This document shows, one piece after another, positions 39,801 to 55,027 of a DNA stretch of 64,000 bases (position 1 is its first letter; every line of letters begins with the position of its first letter). The notes below the pieces were generated by a model, which did no database searches, was not told the origin of the DNA, and saw nothing but the letters and a program-made list of their open reading frames with translations. Location of the stretch: positions 2,539,436 through 2,603,435 of the forward strand of contig OX459100.1 of the NCBI GenBank assembly GCA_949775045.1. The letters are read 5' to 3'. The position numbers and the translations under genes are program-made. Origin of the DNA: Metridium senile (Eukaryota; Cnidaria; Anthozoa; Actiniaria; Metridiidae).

Positions 39801-42800
39801 GACATTCTCAGAACTCTTGACAATAATGGTGAAGTAATTTTGGTCCTCTTAGACATTTCTGCAGCCTTCGACACCTTAGACCACGTCATTCTCCTTTCTA
39901 GACTGAATACCTACTTTAATTTCAAAGCTTCAATAATCGACTGGCTTACATCTTACCTATCTGATCGTACTCAATGTGTTACTCTTGGAGATACTACATC
40001 CCAACCACATACCATTCACCATGGCGTCCCACAGGGCTCCATACTTGGTCCTTTATTGTTCACACTCTATATGGCCCCACTTCAGGATGTTATCCGATCT
40101 CATAACCTTAAATGTATGCTCTATGCTGACGACACACAGATTTATATAACCATTAATAATCACGCAGACGCCACAGTCTCTATTCTACAACTACAGTCTT
40201 GCGTTAATGATGTCTTCGCATGGAACCTAAAGAATATGTTAAAAACTAATGCTGATAAAACAGAGGTCCTACACTTTGCTTCGCGTTTTAATAAACATCC
40301 AACATCCTTAAAGACAACCACTCTTGCAAACTCTACAATTGATGTGAAGCCGACAGCCAAAAACCTTGGTGTTCTCATGGACAAAACTCTCTCTTTTAAT
40401 GATCACATCAATCAAATCTGCAAAAAAACATACTGCGCTATAAGATCTATTGGTCGTATCCGCAAATATGTTCCTAAAGGTGCCCTGAATATGCTTATTA
40501 ATTCACTAGTGATATCTCGTCTTGACTTCTGTAACTCTCTCCTCTATGGTCTACCAAAATATCAAACAGATAAACTTCAAAGAATCCAGAACACTGCTGC
40601 ACGTATAATAACAGGTCAACGCAGGAATGAACACATCACACCTATACTCAAACAACTTCACTGGCTCCCAGTCCAAGCAAGATCTAAATTCAAGCTTCTT
40701 CTAATCACCTACAAAATTCTTAATGGCCAATCTGCTGACTACTTAAAATCTACCATCAAGCCATACTGTCCTAAACGAAATCTACGTTCACAAAACCGTT
40801 CACTTCTCACAGTCCCTGATGTAAAAACTAACTATCACGGTGCCCGTTCTTTCAGTTTTGCTGCCCCTTCACTTTGGAACTCATTACCTGATGACATTAA
40901 AAACGCTAAATCATTATCTTCATTTAAGTGTAAACTCAAGTCCTTCCTCTTTTCACAATATTTTGTATAATTAATCACTGTTATTTAATTTATACATGTA
41001 AGGCGCATTGAGACTAGAAATGCGCCATATAAACACATTAAATTATTATTATTATTATTAAGTACTGTTATAATAAATTGTTGATATCAGGGACGTTTAT
41101 ATTAATATTTTTTAATATTTTGTTTACAAAATCTAATTTTAATTTATATTTAAAAATCTAAATGGTTTAACCCTTTGGGTTTTATTTGTGCACCTTCCAC
41201 TCATGACATTCACAAATTTGCTCTGTAAGGTCTAAAGACCTTTGAACTGTTGACTTTGCATGTACCAACATAGTACAGTCTGTTTCATGTATGAATAAGT
41301 TAACCACTTCCACTATAATAATTATAATACAACACTTGTCTCACGTACAGATTGATCATGATATTTTCTGTGTGTTCTAGGACTGTGACTATTACCAATA
41401 GAAGTGATATTATGGTTCACTTCAAATGGACAAAGTTTGCAACACTTCGTGAGGAAGAGCAGCAGAAAGAAAGGTAGACTGTAGTGTACCATACATGTAT
41501 GTGGACTCTCCTTAGTTGAGCAAATGAACCCAATTACAATATGACCTCCTACCATGAGCATACATATATGTGGACTCTCCTTAGTTGAGCAAATTAACCC
41601 AATTACAATATGACCTCCTACCATGAGCATACATATATGTGGACTCTCCTTTAGTTGAGCAAATTAACCCAATTACACTATAACCTCCTACCAGCATACA
41701 TGTATGTGGACTCTCCTTAGTTGAACAAATGAACCCAATTACAATATGACCTCCTACCAGCATACATGTATGTGGACTCTCCTTAGTTGAGCAAATTAAC
41801 CCAATTACACTATGACCTCTTACCAGCATACATGTATGTTGACTCTCCTCAGTTAGTTGAGCAAATGAACCCAATTACACTATGACCTCCTACCAGCATA
41901 CATGTATGTGGATTCTCCTTAGTTGAACAAATGAACCCAATTACAATATGACCTCTTACCAGCATACATGTATGTGGACTCTCCTTAGTTAGTTGAGCAA
42001 ATGAACCCAATTACACTATGACCTCCTACCAGCATACATGTATGTGGATTCTCCTTAGTTGAACAAATGAACCCAATTACAATATGACCTCTTACCAGCA
42101 TACATGTATGTGGACTCTCCTTAGTTAGTTGAGCAAATGAACCCAATTACAATATGACCTCCTACCAGCATGTATGTGGACTCTCCTTAGTTGAACAAAT
42201 GAACTCAATTACAAAATGACCTCCTACCACCATACATGTATGTGGACTCTCCTTAGTTGAACAAATGAACCCAATTACAATATGACCTCCTACCAGCATA
42301 CATTTATGTGGACTCTCCTTAGTTGAACAAATGAACCCAATTACAATATGACCTCCTACCAGCATAAATGTATGTGGACTCTCCTTAGTTGAACAAATGA
42401 ACCCAATTACAATATGACCTCCTACCAGCATACATATATGTGGACTCTCCTTAGTTGAGCAAATGAACCCAATTACAATATGACCTCCTACCAGCATACA
42501 TGTATGTGGACTCTCCTTAGTTGAACAAATGAACCCAATTACAATATGACCTCCTACCAGCATACATTTATGTGGACTCTCCTTAGTTGAGCAAATTAAC
42601 CCAATTACACTATGACCTCTTACCAGCATACATGTATGTTGACTCTCCTCAGTTAGTTGAGCAAATGAACCCAATTACACTATGACCTCCTACCAGCATA
42701 CATGTATGTGGATTCTCCTTAGTTGAACAAATGAACCCAATTACAATATGACCTCTTACCAGCATACATTTATGTGGACTCTCCTTAGTTGAACAAATGA

Positions 42801-45800
42801 ACCCAATTACAATATGACCTCCTACCAGCATAAATGTATGTGGACTCTCCTTAGTTGAACAAATGAACCCAATTACAATATGACCTCCTACCAGCATACA
42901 TATATGTGGACTCTCCTTAGTTGAGCAAATGAACCCAATTACAATATGACCTCCTACCAGCATACATGTATGTGGACTCTCCTTAGTTGAACAAATGAAC
43001 CCAATTACAATATGACCTCCTACCAGCATACATTTATGTGGACTCTCCTTAGTTGAGCAAATTAACCCAATTACACTATGACCTCTTACCAGCATACATG
43101 TATGTTGACTCTCCTCAGTTAGTTGAGCAAATGAACCCAATTACACTATGACCTCCTACCAGCATACATGTATGTGGATTCTCCTTAGTTGAACAAATGA
43201 ACCCAATTACAATATGACCTCTTACCAGCATACATGTATGTGGACTCTCCTTAGTTAGTTGAGCAAATGAACCCAATTACACTATGACCTCCTACCAGCA
43301 TACATGTATGTGGATTCTCCTTAGTTGAACAAATGAACCCAATTACAATATGACCTCTTACCAGCATACATGTATGTGGACTCTCCTTAGTTAGTTGAGC
43401 AAATGAACCCAATTACAATATGACCTCCTACCAGCATGTATGTGGACTCTCCTTAGTTGAACAAATGAACTCAATTACAAAATGACCTCCTACCACCATA
43501 CATGTATGTGGACTCTCCTTAGTTGAACAAATGAACCCAATTACAATATGACCTCCTACCAGCATACATGTATGTGGACTCTCCTTAGTTGAACAAATGA
43601 ACTCAATTACAATATGACCTCCTACCAGCATACATTTATGTGGACTCTCCTTAGTTGAACAAATGAACCCAATTACAATATGACCTCCTACCAGCATAAA
43701 TGTATGTGGACTCTCCTTAGTTGAACAAATGAACCCAATTACAATATGACCTCCTACCAGCATACATATATGTGGACTCTCCTTAGTTGAGCAAATGAAC
43801 CCAATTACAATATGACCTCCTACCAGCATACATGTATGTGGACTCTCCTTAGTTGAACAAATGAACCCAATTACAATATGACCTCCTACCAGCATACATT
43901 TATGTGGACTCTCCTTAGTTGAAAAAATGAACCCAATTACAATATGACCTCCTACCAGCATAAATGTATGTGGATCCTCCTTAGTTGAGCAAATTAACCC
44001 AATTACAATATGACCTCCTACCAGCATGTACATGTATGTGGACTCTCCTTAGTTGAACAAATGAACCCAATTACAATATGACCTCCTACCAGCATACATG
44101 TATGTGGACTCCCCTTAGTTGAACAAATGAACCCAATTACAATATGACCTCCTACCAGCATAAATGTATGTGGACTCTCCTTAGTTGAGCAAATTAACCC
44201 AATTACAATATGACCTCCTACCAGCATACATGTATGTGGACTCTCCTTAGTTGAACAAATGAACCCAATTACAATATGACCTCCTACCAGCATACATGTA
44301 TGTGGACTCTCCTTAGTTTAACAAATGAACCCAATTACAATATGACCTCCTACCATGAACATACATGTATGTGGACTCTCCTTAGTTGAACAATTACAAT
44401 ATGACCTCCTACCATGAGCATACATATACGTGGGCTCTCCTTAGTTGAACAAATGAACCCAATTACAATATGACCTCCTACCAGCATACATGTATGTGGA
44501 CTCTCCTTAGTTGAACAAATGAACCCAATTACAATATGACCTCCTACCAGCATACATTTATGTGGCTTTATGGCTCATTTCGTAGAGCATTTTGCACCTG
44601 TAATTGCATCACAGCACCATATACTACCAAGACCAGAATGCTTTGCCTACCTTTTTTCTGTTAAATAATTATTGTCAATTGTTCAAGTACTCTTAAGAGG
44701 GATTAAACATGCATTCTGGTACTGGTTGTAAAATCAAGTCATTGTGCAAAAGGGCCATTAATATTGTTAGTAGAGGTTGATCTAAACATGGTTTGAATGC
44801 TCACTTTGAAGCGGTTAGCCCTGCAATTGTTTCAGGCTTCTAAGGTCTTCTTAAATTCAATCCGTTTTAAATATCTAACAGACCAAATTTATAAGAAGAG
44901 CCTACATATAAATGTACTGGGGCCGGTTGTACAAAGGGTGAATAGGGCTATCCACCGGATAAATCCTTATCCAGCGGATAAATTCTATAAAAAACCTATG
45001 CAGTGGATAACTTTTATCCGCGGATAACTTTATCCACCCTTCGTACAACCGGCCCCTGATGTTTTGGACAGTAATCATTTTTTTGTTATATACTGACCAA
45101 CAAATGGCTAATTAATGCTCAATGGTGCAGAAGCACAACTAAATATATGACATACGAAAAATAATTAATGCTATATTTTCCTGTGGATCACCTTATAGAT
45201 TCTATGTTGATTTGAGAAGACAAGAGGAGACAGAAAGAGATGCTTTCATTGATGAATGTCTTAGTGATGTTTCCATACGAGATCAAGTGGCTATTGTATC
45301 CAGAAAGTACAAGAACAAAGTCAAGGTATATACTATTAGCATTCAATTACAAAATGCAAATATGGATGGGGTTGGATGGGAAGTAGGAAGTAAATTGATA
45401 AGTGTAACCTGTGTTCAGCCGTCCCTACCCCTCCCCCTCTACGGGGAGAAATGTACACATTCTAATTGATAAACTTCTATTACAGTAATGTGCAAATGTT
45501 TTTAAATATTTGGTTACAAGTCACAACTCATCGAGGGCAAAAACAAATTGCAGGGCTAAAATCCTTGACTTGAAACCATTGCTCTAACTCTTTTGCATCT
45601 ATAGCAGACATTATAATTGTGTTTGGGTTTAATATGTACATCTCTTCCCCTTTATATACACATATGAGTAAGCCCATTTTGATTTCAAACCATGTGACAC
45701 TGGTAATTTTCCTGTCATGAGTTTCGACATGCTATAACATTAATAACATTTGATAAAATGAACTCCCAAAGGCTACATCACATAATTATATATAATTTAA

Positions 45801-48800
45801 ATAGTTAAATATAATGGCTAAAAGAAAAGGTGAATTGTCATATGGCCTGAAATCAGCAATTTGCATTGGCTATATATTACTCAACATAGTAGATCTAGCT
45901 AATACCGGTAATGCTTCCCAGTGATGCATTTTAATTATATATTGTACATTTTGTTTGACTGTTTTTTTTCTATTATCAAAGGTGTTAAGTGATGATAATC
46001 TGTTGTTTGAAGATGATGTGATATCAGTGGAACCAGTGGTATGTTTTTATACATGCAATGTATCACACACTAACCCACTTTGCTTAGTATATTTGACACA
46101 ACCATCACTGTACTGAAGTGAACAAGCTTCTTCTCCCAGGATTATTTTGCAAGACTTACAAAATTAATGTACTTTGTACTATTATCACTTCCTATTCTGC
46201 AAGACTTGATTTACATACATGCATACATGTCCACTTAATCAAAAATAGCAAAAATAGCAAAAATAAAACATTCATTCATTCATTCAACTATTATCACTAC
46301 ACATCAAGGTTCTTCAGTCTACCTTCTGGGATTCTTCTGCAATATTTTCTGAGCACATATTTCCACTCGGAGAACCCCATTTCACATGTTATTTCACATG
46401 GTTTTTCACATACATGTTTAGAGAAAAGCATGTGAAATATCATGTGACAAAGAACAATTTCCCATGACATGCCCCAGTAGTGCAAGCAAATTGTGTTATC
46501 TTTAACAGGAGGGAGAAATCTGGCCCAATTCACAGGCAGAAATCTCCATTATTTTCAAACCTCAAGAAACACAGAGGTAACGTTGGATGGCAATCATCAT
46601 AATTATTTTACCACCATTTGCATAATTTATTACACATCCTACCAAATGAATTTCTATTTGTTAGTCAGATTTTTTGCTACTTAATAATCACTAGAATATA
46701 GACCTTTCCCAGCTGATTTGCATGGTAAAATGAATGAATCCATACATTTACTGTATTTTATCCACTCCAGCCTTGACTTGAATCTGTTGTTTCATGATCA
46801 ATGAAGTTAGTTTGGGACTAGTAGAATCATGTTTATTTTTTTCACTGTAGTTATGCAAGGACCCTGTATTGTGATGTGTCAGGACGTGAGTCAAGACTGC
46901 CTTTAAGGGTTAGAGGTGAGGGGATTGGTCCTCTGGTACAATTCTCCTATGACAAGCTTGATATTGGCAGTGTGTTTGTGAACTCTGAACACTCTTATGA
47001 GGTGAGTATCTTCATAAATTTATTGTCAAATACAATATTATATTAGGATGCCCTTACCTTATGTTGGGTAAGGGACGGGAAACCCCCAATCTACTAGCAT
47101 ACTATTCAGGGGACCAAAGTAGAAATATTCTTAGCCATTTCATGTTAAGGAAAGTGTGTTTTCTATTGTTAAGTGAGAACATTGTTCATGCTATGCTTGA
47201 AATATGTGAATATTTTGACAACAAATTGAGGCTAAGCCTGTTTAAATATGCCCTTTGTCAAATACAATATACGTACACTGTACTGCTAAAACGGCTGAGT
47301 ATAGATACACCTCACTATATTTATATTTATATATATTTATATATATTTATAGTGAGTTAACCCAACTCTATAGTGAGTAAAAGTGTAGTTAAACTCAATA
47401 TATTGAGTACATTGTACTCAATGGCCGTCTACATTTATGTTTACTCTTAATGATGAGTCGGGTTAACTCACTATAAAGTGTCATCCTGAATGCATGATTA
47501 ACTCAATATAGTGAGGTGTATCTACTCAGCCATTTTTGCACTATAGTGCAGCAGTAATAGATAACCTGAAACTAGAGTATTTCTGGCAGGGAAAAGCTAC
47601 ACTGCAACACTTGACTCAAATGTTGTTTGTCGTCATTGTTTTTTTATAGGTGATCCTAGCCAACAAAGGAGACATAGATGCCGTCTACTGTCAAATACCT
47701 TCAGACACATTGTTTGGACCACAGTTTAAGTTTCTTCCATCACAAGGGATTGTGGTCCCTGGCAGTTACCAATCCATAAAGGTAAATTGGTAATTCTGTT
47801 AATTTGTAGCTTGTGAATTATTTATTATTGTTAATCACATTTTTCAAATGCAACTGTATATGTAAATAGGATTGAATTAAAATGCGTTTGGTGTATACAC
47901 CGTTCAACACACATGTTCAAATGTACCTAAGAGATTAATATCGCCCTGGATCCCCCACAGTTGCTCTATACTACATCGTCTGGCTGTTAAAATATCCAGC
48001 ATGGTTGGTCCTTGTAGTGTGCTGTATTGGTAACACGTCAGACTGGAAAGCCGAAACCGTGGGGCTCAATATTTTTCTCATGTATCTGTATGTAAATAGG
48101 AATTTACTTGTGAATTAAAAAAAAATAGAAAAAAGCACTATTTTATCTTTAATTATGATTTTAATTACTTAAATATCTTTGAAATAATGGCTGGTTGTTT
48201 TGGACGCTGTTGTTGACAATCCTCCACCACCCACTCACCCTTATTCCCCTACCATTTTTCACATGGCACTGTAACCCTTAGATATGTTTCTTAGCATCAC
48301 CTCTTTTTCATTATATCAAATTGTTTTGACCTTGAATGGTTCCTCTTAAAACCACCTGATACTCAATAAAACATTTATGTTACCTAACTATTGTACTGTT
48401 TTGTTATTTGTTTTAGATTTGTTTCTGTTCACCTGTGTTGGGTGATTTTCAAGAAGAGTTTTTGTTTGCTATCGAAGGTTCTCCTGTTAAACTCAGGCTA
48501 TGTGTTAGGTATTTATTCACATCAATTTGTACATGTTGTAAGTCATTTATTTCATACTCAACACCACTGTTATCATCACTACCACAACCATCATCATCAT
48601 CATCATCATCACCATCACAACCATCATCATCATCATCATTACGATCATCATGTTCTTTGTCATCATAAAGGCCATCATCATAATCATCATTGTCATCACC
48701 ATCATCATTACCATCACAACCATTATCATCATCATTACGATCATTATTCATCGTCATCATAAACGCCATCATCATAATCATCATTGTCATCACCATCATC

Positions 48801-51800
48801 ATTATCATCACAACCATTATCATCATCATTACGATCATTATTCATCGTCATCATAAACGCCATCATCATAATCATCATTGTCATCACCATCATCATTATC
48901 ATCACAACCATTATCATCATCATTACGATCATTATTCATCGTCATCATAAACGCCATCATCATAATCATCATTGTCATCACCATCATCATTACCATCACA
49001 ACCATTATCATCATTATTACGATCATTATTCATCGTCATCATAAACGCCATCATCATAATTATCATTGTCATCACCATCACCATTACCATCACAACCATT
49101 ATCATCATTATTACGATCATTATTCATCATCATCTTAAACGCCATCATCATAATCATCATTGTCATCACCATCATCATTATCATCACAACCATTATCATC
49201 ATTATTACGATCATTATTCATCGTCATCATAAACGCCATCATCATAATCATCATTGTCATCACCATCACCATTACCATCACAACCATTATCATCATCATT
49301 ACGATCATTATTCATCATCATCATAAACGCCATCATCATAATCATCGTCATCACCATTACCATCACAACCATTCTCATCATCATTATGATCATTATTCAT
49401 CATCATCATAAACGCCATCATCATAATCATCACCATTACCATCACAACCATTATCATCATCATTACGATCATTATTCATCGTCATCATAAACGCCATCAT
49501 CATAATCATCGTCATCACCATTACCATCACAACCATTATCATCATCATTACGATCATTATTCATCGTCATCATAAACGCCATCATCATAATTGTCATCAC
49601 CATCATCATTACCATCACAACCATTATCATCATCATTACGATCATTATTCATTATCATCATAAACGCCATCATCATAATTATCATTGTCATCACCATCAT
49701 CATTACCATCACAACCATTATCATCATCATTATGATCATTATTCATCGTCATCATAAACGCCATCATCATAATTATCATTGTCATCACCATCATCATTAC
49801 CATCACAACCATTATCATCATCATTATGATCATTATTCATTATCATCATAAACGCCATCATCATAATTATCATTGTCATCACCATCACCATTACCATCAC
49901 AACCATTATCATCATTATTACGATCATTATTCATCATCATCATAAACGCCATCATCATAATCATCGTCATCACCATTACCATCACAACCATTATCAGCAT
50001 CATTACGATCATTATTCATCATCATCATAAACGCCATCATCATAATCATCATTGTCATCACCATTACCATCACAACTATTATCATCATCATTACGATCAT
50101 TATTCATCGTCATCATAAACGCCATCATCATAATCATCATTGTCATCACCATCACCATTACCATCACAACTATTATCATCATCATTACGATCATTATTCA
50201 TCATCATCATAAACGCCATCATCATAATTATCGTCATCACCATTACCATCACAACCATTATCATCATCATTACGATCATTATTCATCGTCATCATAAACG
50301 CCATCATCATAATTGTCATCACCATCATCATTACCATCACAACCATTATCATCATCATTACGATCATTATTCATTATCATCATAAACGCCATCATCATAA
50401 TTATCATTGTCATCACCATCATCATTACCATCACAACCATTATCATCATCATTATGATCATTATTCATCGTCATCATAAACGCCATCATCATAATTATCA
50501 TTGTCATCACCATCATCATTACCATCACAACCATTATCATCATCATTATGATCATTATTCATTATCATCATAAACGCCATCATCATAATTATCATTGTCA
50601 TCACCATCATCATTACCATCACAACCATTATCATCATCATTATGATCATTATTCATCGTCATCATAAACGCCATCATCATAATCATCATTGTCATCACCA
50701 TCATCATTACCATCACAACCATTCTCATCATCTTTTTGATCATCAGATTTAGCGTCATCATCATTATTGTCACCACCATCATCATTACCATTACTGGCAT
50801 CATCATCTCAGTCAGTCATCATCATAATTTATCAGCATCATCATCACCACCACCACTACTTCCATCATCATCATCAATTTTCATAATAACCAACATTGGT
50901 TTTATAATCATCAGCACAATTATGACCAACACACATGTAGATGTATTTTTTTGCCACAATGACTATCATTATTACCACCACCACCATTATCATCACTATC
51001 ATCATCATTATCATCATTATCAGACAATCCATAAGCCTGTTTTTATGTATTCACTATTAACATGTTAAGATGTCTTTCATTTGAATTCTCTTCTCTTTCT
51101 TTTCGTATAGTGGTTCAGTTATTGGACCAACGTTTCATTTTGATATCCCAAAACTCAAGTTTGGCACTATATCCTATGGTGAGTAGTCATCAATATCATC
51201 ATTGTTTTCAATGTCATTATCTACCTCCTCCTCAAATCATTATTATTATCATTAACAGCATCATCATCATTATCACCATTTTTAACATCATCATCATTAT
51301 GAATAACATACATGTAATCACCATATATCACATTATCAATGGTATTTATTTTGTATTATTATTATTTTGAAAATTGAAATAAAGATTCCTTTCAGGGGAA
51401 GTTTCAATATAACTTATCATATTATTGTATTGAATTGTATCGTCATTATCGTTATCATCATAATCATCATCATCATCATCATCACCTTTGTCGCCATCGC
51501 TTCCACCATCACCATCATCACCATTGTCACCCCCCCCCCCCCCCTTTTACGGCCACCCACTTAATGCGGCCACCCCGTTATTGTGGCCGGTTTTTTTAGG
51601 TCCCGACGAAATGCATGCCCATACATTTTCTATGAAATTTACCCGCTTAATACGGCCACCCCGTTAATACGGCCACTTTTGGCTCCTCCTTCAGTGGCCG
51701 GATTAACGGGGTTCCACTGTACATGCTATCGACGCTGAGGTTGATTGACAAGAACCGTGAAAAGATCTATTGTTGATCAATATTTTCTTATTCTGCAGGT

Positions 51801-54800
51801 TTTGTCAATACTCATAACTTCAAGATCAAAAATACCTCTCTCATTCCAATGACATTCAACCTGAGAGTTCCAGCCGATGGAGGGTTGAGAGATGAAGACA
51901 ATGACCATACTGAGAGCCTTCTTGATAGCAACATTTCTATCTCAGGCGGTACCACGATGTCGCAACCCAAAGAATTTGACATCACACCATGCCGAGGGAC
52001 AATCCAGCCACAGGACGAAATGGCAGTAACGGTAAACCTTTCATGCTGATTGAATTTCACGATCATTCCATCATATATTTCACTATTTTCTATATATTTA
52101 TTTATCATAATTTATATTATTCATATCATTTATAGCTATTTTAATTACCGACTTTTATTAGAGACATCTCAAATTTATCACTTTTTAAATCAAAACTGAA
52201 AACGTACTTGCTCAAATTAGCATTGCATTAGCATTAACATTGCGTCCACACGAACCAAGGCCACCCAGACAAATGTTTCACAAATTATTCAATCACGTCC
52301 AAGTATAGAAACAATAGAATTACGGGAAATTTATGATTCAGAAAATTTTACTGTCGATATACAATATCAAAGTGTCAACAAAAAACACCAGAATTATCTT
52401 TTATATAGGGATTGAATAATTTGTGGAAAATTTGTCTGGCCTTGGTTCGTGTGGACGCACTGTAAATAAATATGTATTGTATATGTTATTTTCAGCGCTT
52501 AGATCAAACATACTTGAACATACTTGCTTTTTTAAGCATTTATTATTATTAATTTGTTTTCGTTTAGATTGACTTTGTATCAACCACGGTTAAAAAGTAT
52601 GAGATGTCACTAGTAGCAGATATTGAAGGTGTTGGAGAAGAAGTGCTGTCACTGCCTATTAATGCTAAGTACGTTTAAACCCTTCACTATATTAATATAT
52701 ATGACGTATATGCTATTGTTTCAGCATTGCCATTCTACTAATAACGATAGATCAACTTTTTTTAAATAGTTGTACGGCCAAAATTCATTCCCATCTTGGA
52801 TTGAGCTATCATCTTGATCAACCTTTTTAAAATAGGTGTATGGACAAAATTCATTTCCATCTTGGATTGACCTATCGTCTTGATCAACCTTTTTAAAATA
52901 GGTGTATGGACAAAATTCATTTCCATCTATTTGACCCTATCGTCTTGATCAACCTTTTTAAAATAGGTGTATGGACAAAATTCATTTCCATCTTGGATTG
53001 ACCTATCGTCTTGATCAACCTTTTTAAAATAGGTGTATGGACAAAATTCATTTCCATCTATTTGACCCTATCGTCTTGATCAACCTTTTTAAAATAGGTG
53101 TATGGACAAAATTCATTTCCATCTATTTGACCCTATCGTGTTGATCAACCTTTTAAAAATAGGTGTATGGACAAAATTCATTTCCATCTTGGATTGACCT
53201 ATCATCTTGATCAACCTTTTTAAAATAGGTGTATGGACAAAATTCATTTCCATCATGGATTGACCTATCATCTTGATCAACCTTTTTGAAATGGGTGTAT
53301 GGCCAAAATTCATTTTCATTCCTTTTGAATGACTTTAATCATCTTTGACAACCTTTTTGAAATGAGCTGTGTCACAGCTTTGAGTTTTAATTACCGCAGT
53401 TTTCATGACGGTTGTTATGTATGTTTACAGGTGTGTTGTTCCAGCCATTACTCTTCATAGTCCAATACTAAACTATGGTCGTTGTTTTCTACACCATCCA
53501 TATGAGTTACCCATTGTGCTTGTCAATGATTCTGATTTACCAGCCAAGTATGAGCTTTTGGCACAGGTAAGAAGATTATATTGTTTACTGTAGTTGCTGT
53601 GATCAATACTACCTTTGAGCCTGCGTGATGTGAATAGGTCAAATAATTGATAAATTTAACTATAGGTAATTAATATAATGAAAGTTGTAACACCGTAAAA
53701 AATGTTGACTTAACTTTACTGACGTTTCCAGCTTTTACTCCGACGAAGGGCTAAAGCTCGAAACATCAGTAAAGTTAAGTCAACATTTTTTTTACGGTGT
53801 TACAACTTTCATTATATTACCTATCGTTTATATCAAACACCGACGCAGCCTATACTAGTTTACTCGCTAGTTTACATTCATATTGATAAATTTAACTGAT
53901 TCTTTCAGATTGTTGATGATCAAACACAAATCCTGTACTCCAGCTCGGAACCAAGGGTAAGGAAATGGTGATTGGATATTTTGAATGCCCAACAAAACAG
54001 TCCCTACATTTACGAGAAAACTCCAAATTACATCTCTCCTCATTCTCTCCCTGCCAAAACTTTAATTGAACCTCAAGTCTTTTCCTTGGAGTATTCACAT
54101 AAGAGTAGGGACTGTTTTGCATTCTACTGATTATACACCCGAGTTCACAAACATTGTCCAAAAGGAAATAGAGAATAGTGAAACGTTGTTAAGAATTAAT
54201 TGACATACTAAGTGGACTTTACAGTAAACTAAGACTGAAAAGCACACCTGCCTTGATTATAGTATCGAAAAGTCTATTAATAAAGCTAACAAAAAAAATA
54301 AGCAATCACTCGGGCTTCAAATGAGACGTGATGTCATTGTATTTAAATTGTGACGTGTCATCACGTGATCACATGTTCCTAGGAACGCCTGGGACCTGAC
54401 CCTCCAATTTGAGGACCAAGACCGACGACGACGACGACGAAAAAAAAGAACCGTTTGTATTTTTCATGTGATATGAGTTGGTCTTTGTTTGTATCTTAGG
54501 GTGTTATCCAGGCCAAGTCAGTCAAGCAGGTTCCGTTACAAATAACTGCTGAATTCCTTGAAGAAGTACAAACAGTTGCTTACCTCATGATCTTTGGTAG
54601 TGCTGATCAACCACTGGTAAGTGTCATGATTGTTATCGGTATCATCTTCATGATCATAAATCACCATCATAATCATAATCATCATCACAATTATCATCAT
54701 CATCATTAGCATAAATCATCACCATCGTCATCATCATTATCATCTTCGCAATCATTTTCATAATATCATTATCATATTTATCATTATAAGCATCATGATT

Positions 54801-54982
54801 ATCAACAAAAATCATTATTACTATCATCACCACCTTATTTGTGTCCGTTTGTTGTTGTTTCAAGGTCGTTTGTTTGTTATTCTATACTTAACATCATCAC
54901 TATAATCATCATCACTATCATCATCATCATCATCATCGTCACTATCATCATCATCACTATCATCATCATCATCATCGTCACT

Positions 54983-55027
<45 letters not shown>

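Noticed and set aside
41322..44553. Series of minus ORFs of 22-residue repeats
   Set aside because: By-product of a 66-bp minisatellite in a HYDIN intron; no start context or non-repeat domain.
41490..44563. CRISPR-like array
   Set aside because: Units are contiguous with no unique spacers, and the host is a eukaryote.
48391..51068. Many His-, Ile- and Met/Asp-rich ORFs
   Set aside because: Frames of CAT triplets in a satellite; both strands are open at once.
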